40,741 bases of DNA from Acidimicrobiia bacterium (lineage in GTDB: Bacteria > Actinomycetota > Acidimicrobiia > Spongiisociales > ZC4RG35), in assembly GCA_025937235.1 (NCBI GenBank), contig JAICRU010000022.1:1-40741 (forward strand). The letters are read 5' to 3'. This document shows, piece after piece, positions 9,904 to 18,970 of the stretch. The position numbers and the translations under genes were made by a program. The notes beneath the pieces were generated by a model. The model had not been told where the DNA came from. It did no database searches and saw only the letters and a program-made list of their open reading frames with translations. Each line of letters opens with the position of its first letter. Positions within the stretch are counted from its first letter, which is position 1.

Positions 9904-10669
9904 AGGCCTCGCTCGCCTCCCTGAACTCGGGTGAATAGGCATTGAAGGTGCGCAGGGCGCGGACGAGATCGACATCAGATACCTCGAGCCGCTTCCACCA
10001 CGCCGCCAGTGAGTCGATGTTCGGGTCCTGGGACGGCCCGAAGCACCCGTAGCAACCGCGGTCGTAGGCGGGGCAGATGGCACCACAGCCGGCCTGGGTT
10101 ATCGGTCCCATGCAGGGGATGCCCTGGGCCACCATCACGCAGGCGGTACCGCGCAGCTTGCACTCGACGCACACACTGTGTCTCGGGATACCGGGCTTGC
10201 GCTGGTGGCAGAACGCATCGATCACCTCGATGAGCTGATGCTTGGAGATGGGGCAGCCGCGAAGCTCGAAGTCGACCCGGACATGGTGCTCGATCGGGGT
10301 CGAGGTGCTCAGGGTGTCGATGTAGCGGGGCTCGGCATAGACGATGCTCAGGTATTCGTCGACGTCGGCCCAGTTGCGCAATGCCTGGATGCCCCCGGCG
10401 GTGGCGCAGGCGCCGATGGTCACCAGGGTCTCCGACATCTCTCGGACCTCTCTGATCCGCTCGGCATCATGGGGAGTTGTGATCGAGCCCTCGACCAGTG
10501 ACAGTTGATATCGCCCCTCGACTTCGCCTTTGGTCGCCTCGGGGAAATAGGCGATGTCGAGGGCCCCGGCCACGTCGAGGAGATGATCCTCGATGTCGAG
10601 CAACGTCAGCTGACATCCGTCGCACGAGGCGAACTTCCACACCGCCAGCCGGGGTCGCGCCGGGCTCAC
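9887..10669 (-). CDS. [NiFe] hydrogenase small (delta) subunit
   Basis: [89 protein letters not shown] start overlaps preceding stop. Confidence 0.92.
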   Translation of the reverse strand: MSPARPRLAVWKFASCDGCQLTLLDIEDHLLDVAGALDIAYFPEATKGEVEGRYQLSLVEGSITTPHDAERIREVREMSETLVTIGACATAGGIQALRNWADVDEYLSIVYAEPRYIDTLSTSTPIEHHVRVDFELRGCPISKHQLIEVIDAFCHQRKPGIPRHSVCVECKLRGTACVMVAQGIPCMGPITQAGCGAICPAYDRGCYGCFGPSQDPNIDSLAAWWKRLEVSDVDLVRALRTFNAYSPEFREASEAYERRA

Positions 10670-11523
10670 AGTGAAGGCACCCGCATCCTCCCCCGGATCC
10701 GCTCGTAGGCGAACACCGGCCCGTCGCGGCAGATGAACTCGGGACCGAACTGGCAATGGCCGCAGAACCCGACGGCGCATTTCATGTTGCGCTCCATGCT
10801 GAGGTAGATGCTCGCTGCACTCACTCCTCGCAAGATCATCTCGTCGGCCGTCACCCTCATCATGATCTCTGGCCCGCACACGACTGCGATCGTGTTCTCC
10901 GGCCGGAACGGGATACGGGGCAGCAGGGAGGTGACCACCCCCACGTCGCCGAGCCAGTCCGATCCGGCCCGATCCACGGTGACCTCGATCTCGACGTCGA
11001 ACCTGCTGCGCCACGAGTGGAGCTCGTCGACATAGAGGAGGTCTCCAGGCGTGCGTGACCCGTAGACGAGCGACACGGCGCCGAACCGGTGACGACCGGC
11101 GAGGAGGGTGAGAAGCATGGGTCGGACCGGAGCGAGCCCGATGCCACCCGCAGCCACCACCACGTCCTTGCCCTCCGCCTCCCGGATTGGCCACCCCGTC
11201 CCGTACGGGCCACGGATACCGACCCGATCCCCTGCCGTCAGACGGCATATCGCCTCGGTGACCGCGCCAACGGCGCGCACGGTGTGCACCAGGGTCTCCG
11301 CTGTGCCCGGGTCGCCCGAGACCGAGATGGGGACCTCACCGACACCGAAGACGTAGAGCATGGTGAACTGCCCGGGGGCGAAGTGAAACCCCTCACCGTC
11401 CTCGGGCTCCAGGATCAGCGTGACGGTGTCGACGGTGTCGGCCGCGGTGGAGGCCACCCGGAAGGGACGGGGGAGCATCGCATCCGGCTGGAGGCTGGAT
11501 GGGGCGGCGGTGTTCGCGGTCAT
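10666..11523 (-). CDS. FAD/NAD(P)-binding diaphorase subunit (sulfhydrogenase gamma-like)
   Basis: [44 protein letters not shown] and C-terminal [18 protein letters not shown] 2Fe-2S motif. Confidence 0.9.
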   Translation of the reverse strand: MTANTAAPSSLQPDAMLPRPFRVASTAADTVDTVTLILEPEDGEGFHFAPGQFTMLYVFGVGEVPISVSGDPGTAETLVHTVRAVGAVTEAICRLTAGDRVGIRGPYGTGWPIREAEGKDVVVAAGGIGLAPVRPMLLTLLAGRHRFGAVSLVYGSRTPGDLLYVDELHSWRSRFDVEIEVTVDRAGSDWLGDVGVVTSLLPRIPFRPENTIAVVCGPEIMMRVTADEMILRGVSAASIYLSMERNMKCAVGFCGHCQFGPEFICRDGPVFAYERIRGRMRVPSL

Positions 11524-11525
11524 TG

Positions 11526-11975
11526 CTACGAGTACAAGTCGAGCAACCTGAGCCTGGTGCTGTGCAGTCGTTCTGCCATCTCGGCCGCCACGACCTGAAA
11601 CACGTCGAGTGCCAGATCTCGGTTCTCGTGGCAGTGCCGCCGGACCTCGACGGCGTCGAAGACGACCAGGCGCGATGCGCCGACGACCCGCGCCCGCCAG
11701 TTCCAGCGATGAGGTGGGAAGAGCCAGCTCAGGCCGACCAGCTCTCCCGGCCCCAGTGTCTGGATGATCATGGGGCTCCTGCCCGCACTGGTCAGTTCCA
11801 GGGCCACCCTGCCGTCGGCCACCACGTAGAAGGTGTCGGCGTCCGCTCCCTCCTCGAAGAGGATCTCCCCGTCTGCTGCCGTCATTTCCCGCGACAACGA
11901 CTCGAAGAGATCGAGCTCGGTACTGGTCAGCTTGGACAAGAGCTGGCTCCGCTCGCGAAGAGAGATCAGGCTCAT
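11526..11975 (-). CDS. cyclic nucleotide-binding (CNB)-domain-like protein, no DNA-binding domain
   Basis: LTSTELDLFESLSREMTAADGEILFEEGADADTFYVVADGRVALEL...LGPGELVGLSWLFPPHRW; single CNB fold length, ATGA overlap with upstream FeS subunit. Confidence 0.82.
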   Translation of the reverse strand: MSLISLRERSQLLSKLTSTELDLFESLSREMTAADGEILFEEGADADTFYVVADGRVALELTSAGRSPMIIQTLGPGELVGLSWLFPPHRWNWRARVVGASRLVVFDAVEVRRHCHENRDLALDVFQVVAAEMAERLHSTRLRLLDLYS

Positions 11976-13090
11976 GCCATGACCCCCTGTGTGGCCCTGA
12001 TGGCTGCGACCTCCTCGGTGATGTCTATGCCCACCGGGCACCACGTGATGCAGCGGCCGCACCCGACACATCCCGACGACCCGAACTGGTCGTACCACGA
12101 GGCCAGCTTGTGCGTCATCCACTGACGGTACCGGTCCTTGGTCGTGCTGCGCACCGGCACCCCGTGGACCGCGGAGAAGTCGAGCGTGAAACAGGAGTCC
12201 CAGCGGCGAGAGCGGGTAGCGACGGCGCTGTCGAGGGACACCGAGTCCTCGGTCGTCGAGCAGAAGCAGGTCGGACACACCAGCGTGCAATTGGTGCAGG
12301 CCAGGCAGCGCTTGGCGACCTCCTCCCACCTCGGGTGCTGGAGGTTGTCGTAGAGGAGCTCCTTGATCCCCTCGTTGCCCATCCAACGCCCCATTTGCGA
12401 AGCGGTCCGCGCCACGGTTCGGTCGACCTGGTCGTGGTCGTCCGGGCCTGCCGGTCGTCCCGGCATCCGGGCCAACAGGTCCTCCCCTTTGTCGCTGCCG
12501 CTTTCCAGGACGAATTCGTGACGGTGGTCGGCGATGACCTCGGTCAGCACCAGGTCGTAGCCGTCGCTGCAGCGTGGGCCGGTTCCCATGGAGACACAGA
12601 AGCAGGTGCCGCCGGCGACCATGCAATTGACCCCAACCATGAAGACCTCGTGACGGGCGGTCTGATAGGTGCGATCTACCGCACCACTACCGAGGAAGAC
12701 CCGGTCCTGGATGGCGATGGCGGCCAGCTCGCAGGCCCGGACCCCAATGAAGGCGTAGCGCACCTCCGGCACCGCGGTGGGCACGAATCGCAGGGTGGCA
12801 TTCGACCGCTCGACCCGGAAGAGCTCGGTCCGAGGCGGGAACAGCATCTCCTTCCACGAGTGCTGCCCGACTGCATAACCGAAGAGGGCATTGTCGTCAC
12901 GCCGTTGCAGGCGGTAACTCCCCCCATCCTGGATGTCGGTCCATCCGACCGGCAGGTCCTCTTCTCCATCGATCCGGTCGTAGACGATGGCGTTGTCCCG
13001 GACCGTGGGGCCCAGGATCCGATAACCCTCGCCGGCGAGTGCGTCGAACAGCGCTCCAATGTCCGATCGGTCCAAGACCTTGCTGCTCAT
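11972..13090 (-). CDS. 4Fe-4S dicluster hydrogenase beta subunit (sulfhydrogenase-type)
   Basis: CLACTNCTLVCPTCFCS and CVGCGRCITWCPVGIDIT clusters plus GVRACELAAIAIQDRVF typical of HydB/sulfhydrogenase beta. Confidence 0.9.
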   Translation of the reverse strand: MSSKVLDRSDIGALFDALAGEGYRILGPTVRDNAIVYDRIDGEEDLPVGWTDIQDGGSYRLQRRDDNALFGYAVGQHSWKEMLFPPRTELFRVERSNATLRFVPTAVPEVRYAFIGVRACELAAIAIQDRVFLGSGAVDRTYQTARHEVFMVGVNCMVAGGTCFCVSMGTGPRCSDGYDLVLTEVIADHRHEFVLESGSDKGEDLLARMPGRPAGPDDHDQVDRTVARTASQMGRWMGNEGIKELLYDNLQHPRWEEVAKRCLACTNCTLVCPTCFCSTTEDSVSLDSAVATRSRRWDSCFTLDFSAVHGVPVRSTTKDRYRQWMTHKLASWYDQFGSSGCVGCGRCITWCPVGIDITEEVAAIRATQGVMA

Positions 13091-13163
13091 GCGATTCCCT
13101 GTCTCCAGGGCAAGCTAGTGCCGGGCACCGCCCCTGAGTCACGTCGTTCGAGTCATCGGTAGT

Positions 13164-14108
13164 GTGGTTGCCGTGGTTGGGTACCCATCGGCGACCCTCG
13201 AGCGGCGACGGTCCGGTGTCCTCCTGGCCGGGGTCACCGCGCTGATCAGCGGTGTGGCCGTGTTCATCAACGGTTACGGGGTTCGCGCCTGGGCAGAGGT
13301 CTCCGATGCCACTACCTACACCACGCTGAAGAATGCCGGTGCGGCGATGATCCTGTTGGCCGCGGCTTTCGTCAGGCTCGTCAGGGGCGGTGAGCGCCCG
13401 GTCGATCGGAACCTGATCTGGCGTCACCGCTGGGGATTGGCGGTGATCGCCATCATCGGCGGAAGTGTTCCCTTCGTGCTCTTCTTCGAGGGGTTGGCCC
13501 GCGCCACGTCGCCCGACGCCGCCTTCATCCATAAGACGCTGGTGGTCTGGGTGGCGATCCTGGCGATTGGGTTCCTGCGCGAGCGGATCGGCCCCCTTCA
13601 CATCGGTGCGCTCCTGGTTCTGGTCGGGGGCCAGGTCGCGTTCAGCGGAGTGATTCAGCCGTTGGAGATGGGGGAGGGGGAGGCGATGATCCTGGCCGCG
13701 ACCCTTCTCTGGGCAGTTGAGACTGTCGTGGCCAAGCGCGTCCTGGGCGCCGTCCCGCCCCTCTTCGTCGGGGTGGTTCGCATGGCAGGTGGGGCGGCCA
13801 TTCTCCTTGCATATGCGGCGGCCATGGGCTCCTTTTCCCGATTGGGAGCCGTCGGGACGGAGCACGTGGTCTGGCTCTTGGCCACCGGCCTCACCCTATC
13901 CGCTTATGTCGCCACGTGGTTCGCCGCGCTGGGCCGGGCCCAAGCGGTGGACGTGACCGCCGTGTTGGTGGCCGGCGCGGTGGTCACAGGGATCCTCGAC
14001 GCCGGGGTGCGGGGCATGGCTCTCCCACCTCTTCTCGGTGTGGTCCTGGTGACGGTCGGCGCCGTCCTGGCCGGGGTCGCCGGCTGGCGACGACCAAGTC
14101 TGGCGTGA
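13164..14108 (+). CDS. EamA/DMT family transporter
   Basis: About ten hydrophobic helices, internal duplication; DAAFIHKTLVVWVAILA...GEAMILAATLLWAVETVVAK. Confidence 0.82.
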   Translation: MVAVVGYPSATLERRRSGVLLAGVTALISGVAVFINGYGVRAWAEVSDATTYTTLKNAGAAMILLAAAFVRLVRGGERPVDRNLIWRHRWGLAVIAIIGGSVPFVLFFEGLARATSPDAAFIHKTLVVWVAILAIGFLRERIGPLHIGALLVLVGGQVAFSGVIQPLEMGEGEAMILAATLLWAVETVVAKRVLGAVPPLFVGVVRMAGGAAILLAYAAAMGSFSRLGAVGTEHVVWLLATGLTLSAYVATWFAALGRAQAVDVTAVLVAGAVVTGILDAGVRGMALPPLLGVVLVTVGAVLAGVAGWRRPSLA

Positions 14109-14854
14109 TGTTGGTCGACGGCCCGACCCTCTTCTCTCGCTTTGCCTTCCCACCAAACCACCTGGGCTACTGCGGGCCAGTCGAGACGGGATTGCTCGCC
14201 CAGGTGATGGCGGGCGGGCAGGAAGGCCTCGACGAGTTGCGCCACGTCATTGCGGGCTTTGACGGTGCCTGGCCCTACCTGGAGCTCATCGCGGCCTGCA
14301 CCGGGAGACAGCCACTGGACGCCGAGGTGGTCGAGGCCTACTGGCTGGGAAGCCCCCTCCTGGAGAGGATCGATCTGCTCAGACTGGGCAACTCCGTCGA
14401 GGAGAGATTTCGGAGGCGTGCTGCTCTCAACTGGTCAGAGATCGTGGAGGGGCTGAACGCCGGTGCAGTGCCCACCCACTCCTTCCACGTGTTCTGCATA
14501 TACCCCTGGGCGGGCCTGCTCAGGGAGGGGGTCGTCGACCCATCGTTGCGGGTCCTCGACCGATGCCGAATCCGATGGGGCCGGGTGGAATCGATCGTGG
14601 AATCCAGGGTGCTGGTGAGCTCGCGGTCGCTGCGATGGGACGGGCGGACGCTTCGGCTCGGCGCCGCGGAGGTGGAGTCGGTGTTGCCGCCGGTCGATGC
14701 GGCTCCTCTTCGCCCCGGCGACCTCGTCGCCATGCACTGGGACTACGTCTGCCAGAAGATCACGAGACGCCAGTTGGACAATCTGGAGCGATACCACGGC
14801 CTCCATCTCGGGATCGCCAACGGGAGCACACTGCGCCTGGCATCCATGCTTTGA
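14108..14854 (+). CDS. DUF6390-like protein
   Basis: Start MLVDGPTLFSRFAFPPNHLGYCGP; ATG overlaps the stop of the EamA gene (ATGA). Family name from memory. Confidence 0.65.
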   Translation: MLVDGPTLFSRFAFPPNHLGYCGPVETGLLAQVMAGGQEGLDELRHVIAGFDGAWPYLELIAACTGRQPLDAEVVEAYWLGSPLLERIDLLRLGNSVEERFRRRAALNWSEIVEGLNAGAVPTHSFHVFCIYPWAGLLREGVVDPSLRVLDRCRIRWGRVESIVESRVLVSSRSLRWDGRTLRLGAAEVESVLPPVDAAPLRPGDLVAMHWDYVCQKITRRQLDNLERYHGLHLGIANGSTLRLASML

Positions 14855-16422
14855 GCCCTCATCCGCCGTCAGCCCCAGTCCCGGCAAGCCGACTGCGAGC
14901 CCCGACCGCGGTCGTGTTCGATCTCGACGGCGTCCTCGTCGACACCGCCCGCCTCCATGCCGTGGCATGGCAGCAGACCTTCGACCAGTTCTTTGCGGAG
15001 CGGGGAATCGAGGACAGGTTCGATCCCGAGGCTGACTACCGCCGTCACGTCGATGGCAAGCCCCGCTATGAGGGGGTGGCGGCCCTGCTTCGCTCCAGGG
15101 GGATAGAGGTTCCCGAAGGCGACCCCGCCGACCTGCCGGGGCTGGGCACCAGAGCGGCAATCGGGAATCTGAAGAACGAGGTGTTCAACGAATTGGTCGA
15201 TAACGAGGGAGTCACCCCTCTCCCCGGGGTGAAACGACTCCTCGAGGCGCTCGGAGCCAGGGCGGTCCCGACGGCATTGGTGTCATCGAGCCGCAACGCC
15301 CGCAGAGTCCTGCCGGCCGATCTCGCTGCTCTCCTCGACGTTCAGTTGGACGGTGTGGATCTCGGCGAGCTCGGCGTTCCCGGAAAGCCGGACCCTGCCA
15401 TGTTTGAGGAGGCCGCGCGGCGTCTGAGTGTGCCTCCACCCTCCATTGCGGTCATCGAAGACGCCCCTGCCGGTGTGGCGGCGGGTCGGGCGGGTGGCTT
15501 CGGGCTGGTGGTGGGGATCGGGGACCCCGGCCAACGAGGGCTGTTCGACTCCGGAGCCGATGTCGTCGTTCCCGGAGTTGGCGACCTGCCGTTGGATATC
15601 GGGGTGTGGCCTTCGCTCCTTCCCCCGCCCGCGTCCGCGCTGGAGTCGGTGACCGAGATCGTGTCGAGACTCGGTGCCGAACCGGCGCTGTTCCTCGACT
15701 ACGACGGGACTCTCACCGGCATCGTCGCCGACCCGGCCCAGGCCAGGATCGACGATGGGGCGCGCGAGTTGCTGCGACGTCTCGCGGCGCGAGTGCCGCT
15801 GGCCATCGTCAGCGGTAGAGGCCTCAATGACGTGCGTGAGATGGTGGGCGTCGATGGCCTCACCTACGGGGGCAGCCACGGTTTTGAGATAGACCGACCG
15901 GGAGGCCAACACTTCGAGCACGAAGGGGCAGTGGCCGTTCTCTCCGACCTCGACGCCGCGCAGAGAGAGCTCGAGGCCGGAGCGGTTGGTCTGGCCGGGG
16001 TGAAGGTAGAGCGAAAGCGCTTCGCCATCGCGGTTCACACTCGCAGCGCCACCGGCGACGACGTCAGGCAGAAGGCAGGCGAGCTGACCACCCAGGTCGC
16101 TGCGCAGCACCCAACGCTGACGGAGACCGGAGGCAAGGAGATACGCGAGCTGCGGCCCAATGTGGACTGGGACAAGGGAGCAGCCCTGGGCTATCTGCTC
16201 GAGCTGATGCCTGGCTCACCGACCCCTCTCTATGTCGGAGACGACATGACCGACGAGGACGCCTTCCTCCGGGCTCGGATCATCGGCGGCATCGGCATCC
16301 GGGTCGGTGAGGTCGGATCGGGAGCGGACACCTGGGCCGATTACTTCCTCGACGGCCCGGAGCAGACGATCGCTCTCCTGGAGATCCTGCTCGATGCCTT
16401 CGAGGGCCCCGCTTCGATCTAG
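14851..16422 (+). CDS. fusion of HAD beta-phosphoglucomutase-like domain and trehalose-6-phosphate phosphatase domain
   Basis: Domain 1 VVFDLDGVLVDTARLHAVAWQ...GKPDPAMFEEAARRL..IEDAPAGVAA; domain 2 LFLDYDGTLTGIV...GKEIRELRPNVDWDKGAAL...YVGDDMTDEDAF. TTG start overlaps preceding TGA. Confidence 0.9.
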   Translation: MSPHPPSAPVPASRLRAPTAVVFDLDGVLVDTARLHAVAWQQTFDQFFAERGIEDRFDPEADYRRHVDGKPRYEGVAALLRSRGIEVPEGDPADLPGLGTRAAIGNLKNEVFNELVDNEGVTPLPGVKRLLEALGARAVPTALVSSSRNARRVLPADLAALLDVQLDGVDLGELGVPGKPDPAMFEEAARRLSVPPPSIAVIEDAPAGVAAGRAGGFGLVVGIGDPGQRGLFDSGADVVVPGVGDLPLDIGVWPSLLPPPASALESVTEIVSRLGAEPALFLDYDGTLTGIVADPAQARIDDGARELLRRLAARVPLAIVSGRGLNDVREMVGVDGLTYGGSHGFEIDRPGGQHFEHEGAVAVLSDLDAAQRELEAGAVGLAGVKVERKRFAIAVHTRSATGDDVRQKAGELTTQVAAQHPTLTETGGKEIRELRPNVDWDKGAALGYLLELMPGSPTPLYVGDDMTDEDAFLRARIIGGIGIRVGEVGSGADTWADYFLDGPEQTIALLEILLDAFEGPASI

Positions 16423-18854
16423 TCGAATCGGGTCGTCATCCCCGATGCCAGAGTGACCCGCCACCCACGGCACTCCACCTCGACCGGAGGCCGTGAGGTG
16501 ATCTCCGAGGTGAGTGTGATGTCCTCCCCGGCCACCGATACGTAGAGCCAGCGGCGGTCGTAGTAGATGCAGTAGTCGAGGCGTCCCAGCTCGGGGTCGA
16601 GGCCGGGCTTGAATCGCAGCACGCCGTCGGCCCCCGCCGACATCCCCGAGTAGCCGCGCAGCAGCATGTCCACCGTGCCGGCCATCGCCCCGAGATGGAT
16701 CCCTTCGGTGGTGGTCCCGCCTTGGATGTCGCTGATGTCGGACTCGAGGGCCTGACGGAACAGCTCGACGGAACGTTGGCGATCACTGCGGGCCAGCACC
16801 CACGAGTGGACCAGGCGGGACAGTGTCGACCCGTGCGAGGTCCGCTCCAGGTAATAGTCGATGTTCCTGGCCAGCATGTCCTCGTCGAAGACCACCCCCA
16901 GCCGGGCAAAGACCTCGACGAGCTCTTCATAGGTGAGCAGATAGAAGAGCATCAGCACGTCGGCTTGTTTGGACGCCTTGTACCGACTCACCGAGTCGCC
17001 CTCGGACTCGAGTATGCGATCGAGTCGCTCGATGTTGCCGTAGCGTTCCTGGTACAGCGTCCAGTCGAGCTCCTCGAGCTGCTCGTACCCCTGGAACTGG
17101 CTGATGATCCCCTCGTCGTGGAAGGGGACCACCAACTTGCGGCTGATCTCGTCCCATAGGGCCATCTCCGTCTGATCCAGCCCGATTCTCTCGAACAGGC
17201 TCTCCCTCTGATGCTCCGGCAGGGGCTGCAATGCCTCGGGGATCGCCGCGAACAGCCATGACACCATCACATTGGTGTAGGCGTTGTTGCGGAGCCCGGC
17301 CCCGTCCCAGTGCGGGTCGTGGTCGTGGAACTCGTCGGGGCCCATGACCCCGGTGATCTGATACCTGTCGTCGATCTTGTCGTGTTCGGCGGCACTGGCC
17401 CAGAAGCGGGCGATCTCGACGAGCAACTCGGCGCCGAACTCGGAGAGGAACTCGACGTCATGGGTGAAACGGAGGTACTGGAGCACGTTGTATGCGATGG
17501 CGATGTTGATGTGGCGCTGCAGGTGGCTGTGGTCGTCGAACCAGCGGCCGGAGCGTGGGTTGAGATGGATCTGCTGGGTCTCCTCACGCCCGTCGCTGCC
17601 CGACTGCCACGGGAACATCGCTCCGTCGTACCCCGCGGCCAGGGCCGCCCGGCGAGCAGCGGGCAGCCGCCGGTAGCGATAGCGGAGAAGGGACCTGGCG
17701 ACCTCGGGTGACCTCACGTGGAGCACCGGGAAGACGAAGAGCTCGTCCCAGAAGACGTGACCACGGTAGGCCTCTCCGTGCAGCCCTCGGGCCGGGATCC
17801 CAGCGTCGATGTCGATGATGTTGGGGGAGGCCACCTGGAGGAGATGGAAGATGTGGAGGTTGGTTATCTGACGCATCCTCGGCTCGGCCTCGATGTCGAC
17901 GTCGAAGCGTCTCCACAAGCTCAGCCAGCACCGGGCGTGCTCCGGTTCGAGATCGACGAAGTCCGGGGCATGCTCGAGCTCCTCGGCTGTCTCGACACCG
18001 GGCTCGGAGATGGCATCGTCCCGGCTCGTCACTAGGCAAATGACCTTCTCCACCCGCACGGCGGCTTCAGGCATCACCATGACGGTGAGCTCCTCGCCGA
18101 CCGCTCGGTCCTCGATGACAGCGCGGCGTGCGAAGTCCACCCTGGCATCATCCATCCAGATGCGGTGTCTGGCACCGGTCACGATCTCGATTCGGGACTG
18201 TGTGGTTCGCGCCCTCAGCATCGGTCGATCACCACGGTTCATCCAGGCATCGACGATCTCGAGATGATCCCCCCTCAGGTCCCGATAACGCTCGACGTTC
18301 CGATTCTCCACCCGGCCGTCGATCAGCGAGCGGAACGTGACCTTTCCGTCCCAGTTCTCCGCCCGAAGGGTGGTCTCCAGGGCAGCGACATGGGGACTTG
18401 CCATCGAGACGAGACGACGCTGGGTCAGTGAGCTCTCCCGACCATGGGGATCCCGGAAGCGCGCCTCTCTGACCAGGATCCCTCTATCCATCTCCAGGGC
18501 CTGGCGATAGTGGAGGATCTCGGTCTCGTCGATGGAGAACCACGGTCCCTCGCCGATGCGGAACGTGAAAGACAGCCAGTTGGGCAGGTTGACCATGCTC
18601 TCGTTCTCGATGGTGCGGCCGTCGACCTCATCGGTGAGCCGGTTGTAGAGGCCGGCCACATAGGTGCCGGGGTAATGGCGACCTTCGACGATGGCGTGCT
18701 CCGGGGCCGCTCCCCGGCTCGCCATCCGTCCGTTGCCCACGGTGCACAGAGTCTCCCTCAGCGTCTCCTCGGCTGGGTCGTAGGCGTCGAATTCGAGGGT
18801 CCACGGATCGATCGCCTTCCACTCGACAGCACCGTGGACGGCGGCTTCGGTCAT
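16419..18854 (-). CDS. GH65 family glycoside phosphorylase/hydrolase (trehalose/kojibiose phosphorylase-like)
   Basis: GYRGHVFWDELFVFPVLH-type motif (here AYRGHVFWDELFVFPVL), VMGPDEFHD (general acid Glu), ISQFQGYEQLEELDW, KQADVLMLFYLL, TSHGSTLS. Confidence 0.92.
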   Translation of the reverse strand: MTEAAVHGAVEWKAIDPWTLEFDAYDPAEETLRETLCTVGNGRMASRGAAPEHAIVEGRHYPGTYVAGLYNRLTDEVDGRTIENESMVNLPNWLSFTFRIGEGPWFSIDETEILHYRQALEMDRGILVREARFRDPHGRESSLTQRRLVSMASPHVAALETTLRAENWDGKVTFRSLIDGRVENRNVERYRDLRGDHLEIVDAWMNRGDRPMLRARTTQSRIEIVTGARHRIWMDDARVDFARRAVIEDRAVGEELTVMVMPEAAVRVEKVICLVTSRDDAISEPGVETAEELEHAPDFVDLEPEHARCWLSLWRRFDVDIEAEPRMRQITNLHIFHLLQVASPNIIDIDAGIPARGLHGEAYRGHVFWDELFVFPVLHVRSPEVARSLLRYRYRRLPAARRAALAAGYDGAMFPWQSGSDGREETQQIHLNPRSGRWFDDHSHLQRHINIAIAYNVLQYLRFTHDVEFLSEFGAELLVEIARFWASAAEHDKIDDRYQITGVMGPDEFHDHDPHWDGAGLRNNAYTNVMVSWLFAAIPEALQPLPEHQRESLFERIGLDQTEMALWDEISRKLVVPFHDEGIISQFQGYEQLEELDWTLYQERYGNIERLDRILESEGDSVSRYKASKQADVLMLFYLLTYEELVEVFARLGVVFDEDMLARNIDYYLERTSHGSTLSRLVHSWVLARSDRQRSVELFRQALESDISDIQGGTTTEGIHLGAMAGTVDMLLRGYSGMSAGADGVLRFKPGLDPELGRLDYCIYYDRRWLYVSVAGEDITLTSEITSRPPVEVECRGWRVTLASGMTTRFD

Positions 18855-18939
18855 GGCGCTCGGAAACGTAATCCCTCGCATCGCCGGGTTGGATGGTGCT
18901 CAGATCTCGGCGTACGCCCCTGGTCGGAGGCAAAGCCGC

Positions 18940-18970
18940 GATCCTGAGGATCGCCCCTCTCTCAGGGATC
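18940..18970 (-). terminator. possible hairpin terminator downstream of cyclase-like gene
   Basis: GATCCTGAG...CTCAGGGATC inverted repeat with one bulged base at the 3' end of the minus-strand gene. Confidence 0.3.

Noticed and set aside
14563-14850. Extended N-terminus of the 619-aa bPGM-TPP ORF
   Set aside because: Overlaps the DUF6390-like gene; domain homology begins after 14851 where a TTG start overlaps the upstream stop.
18855-18875. Half LacI operator-like GGAAACGTAATCC upstream of the first GH65
   Set aside because: Only one half matches AAACGTTT; too weak to call a site.
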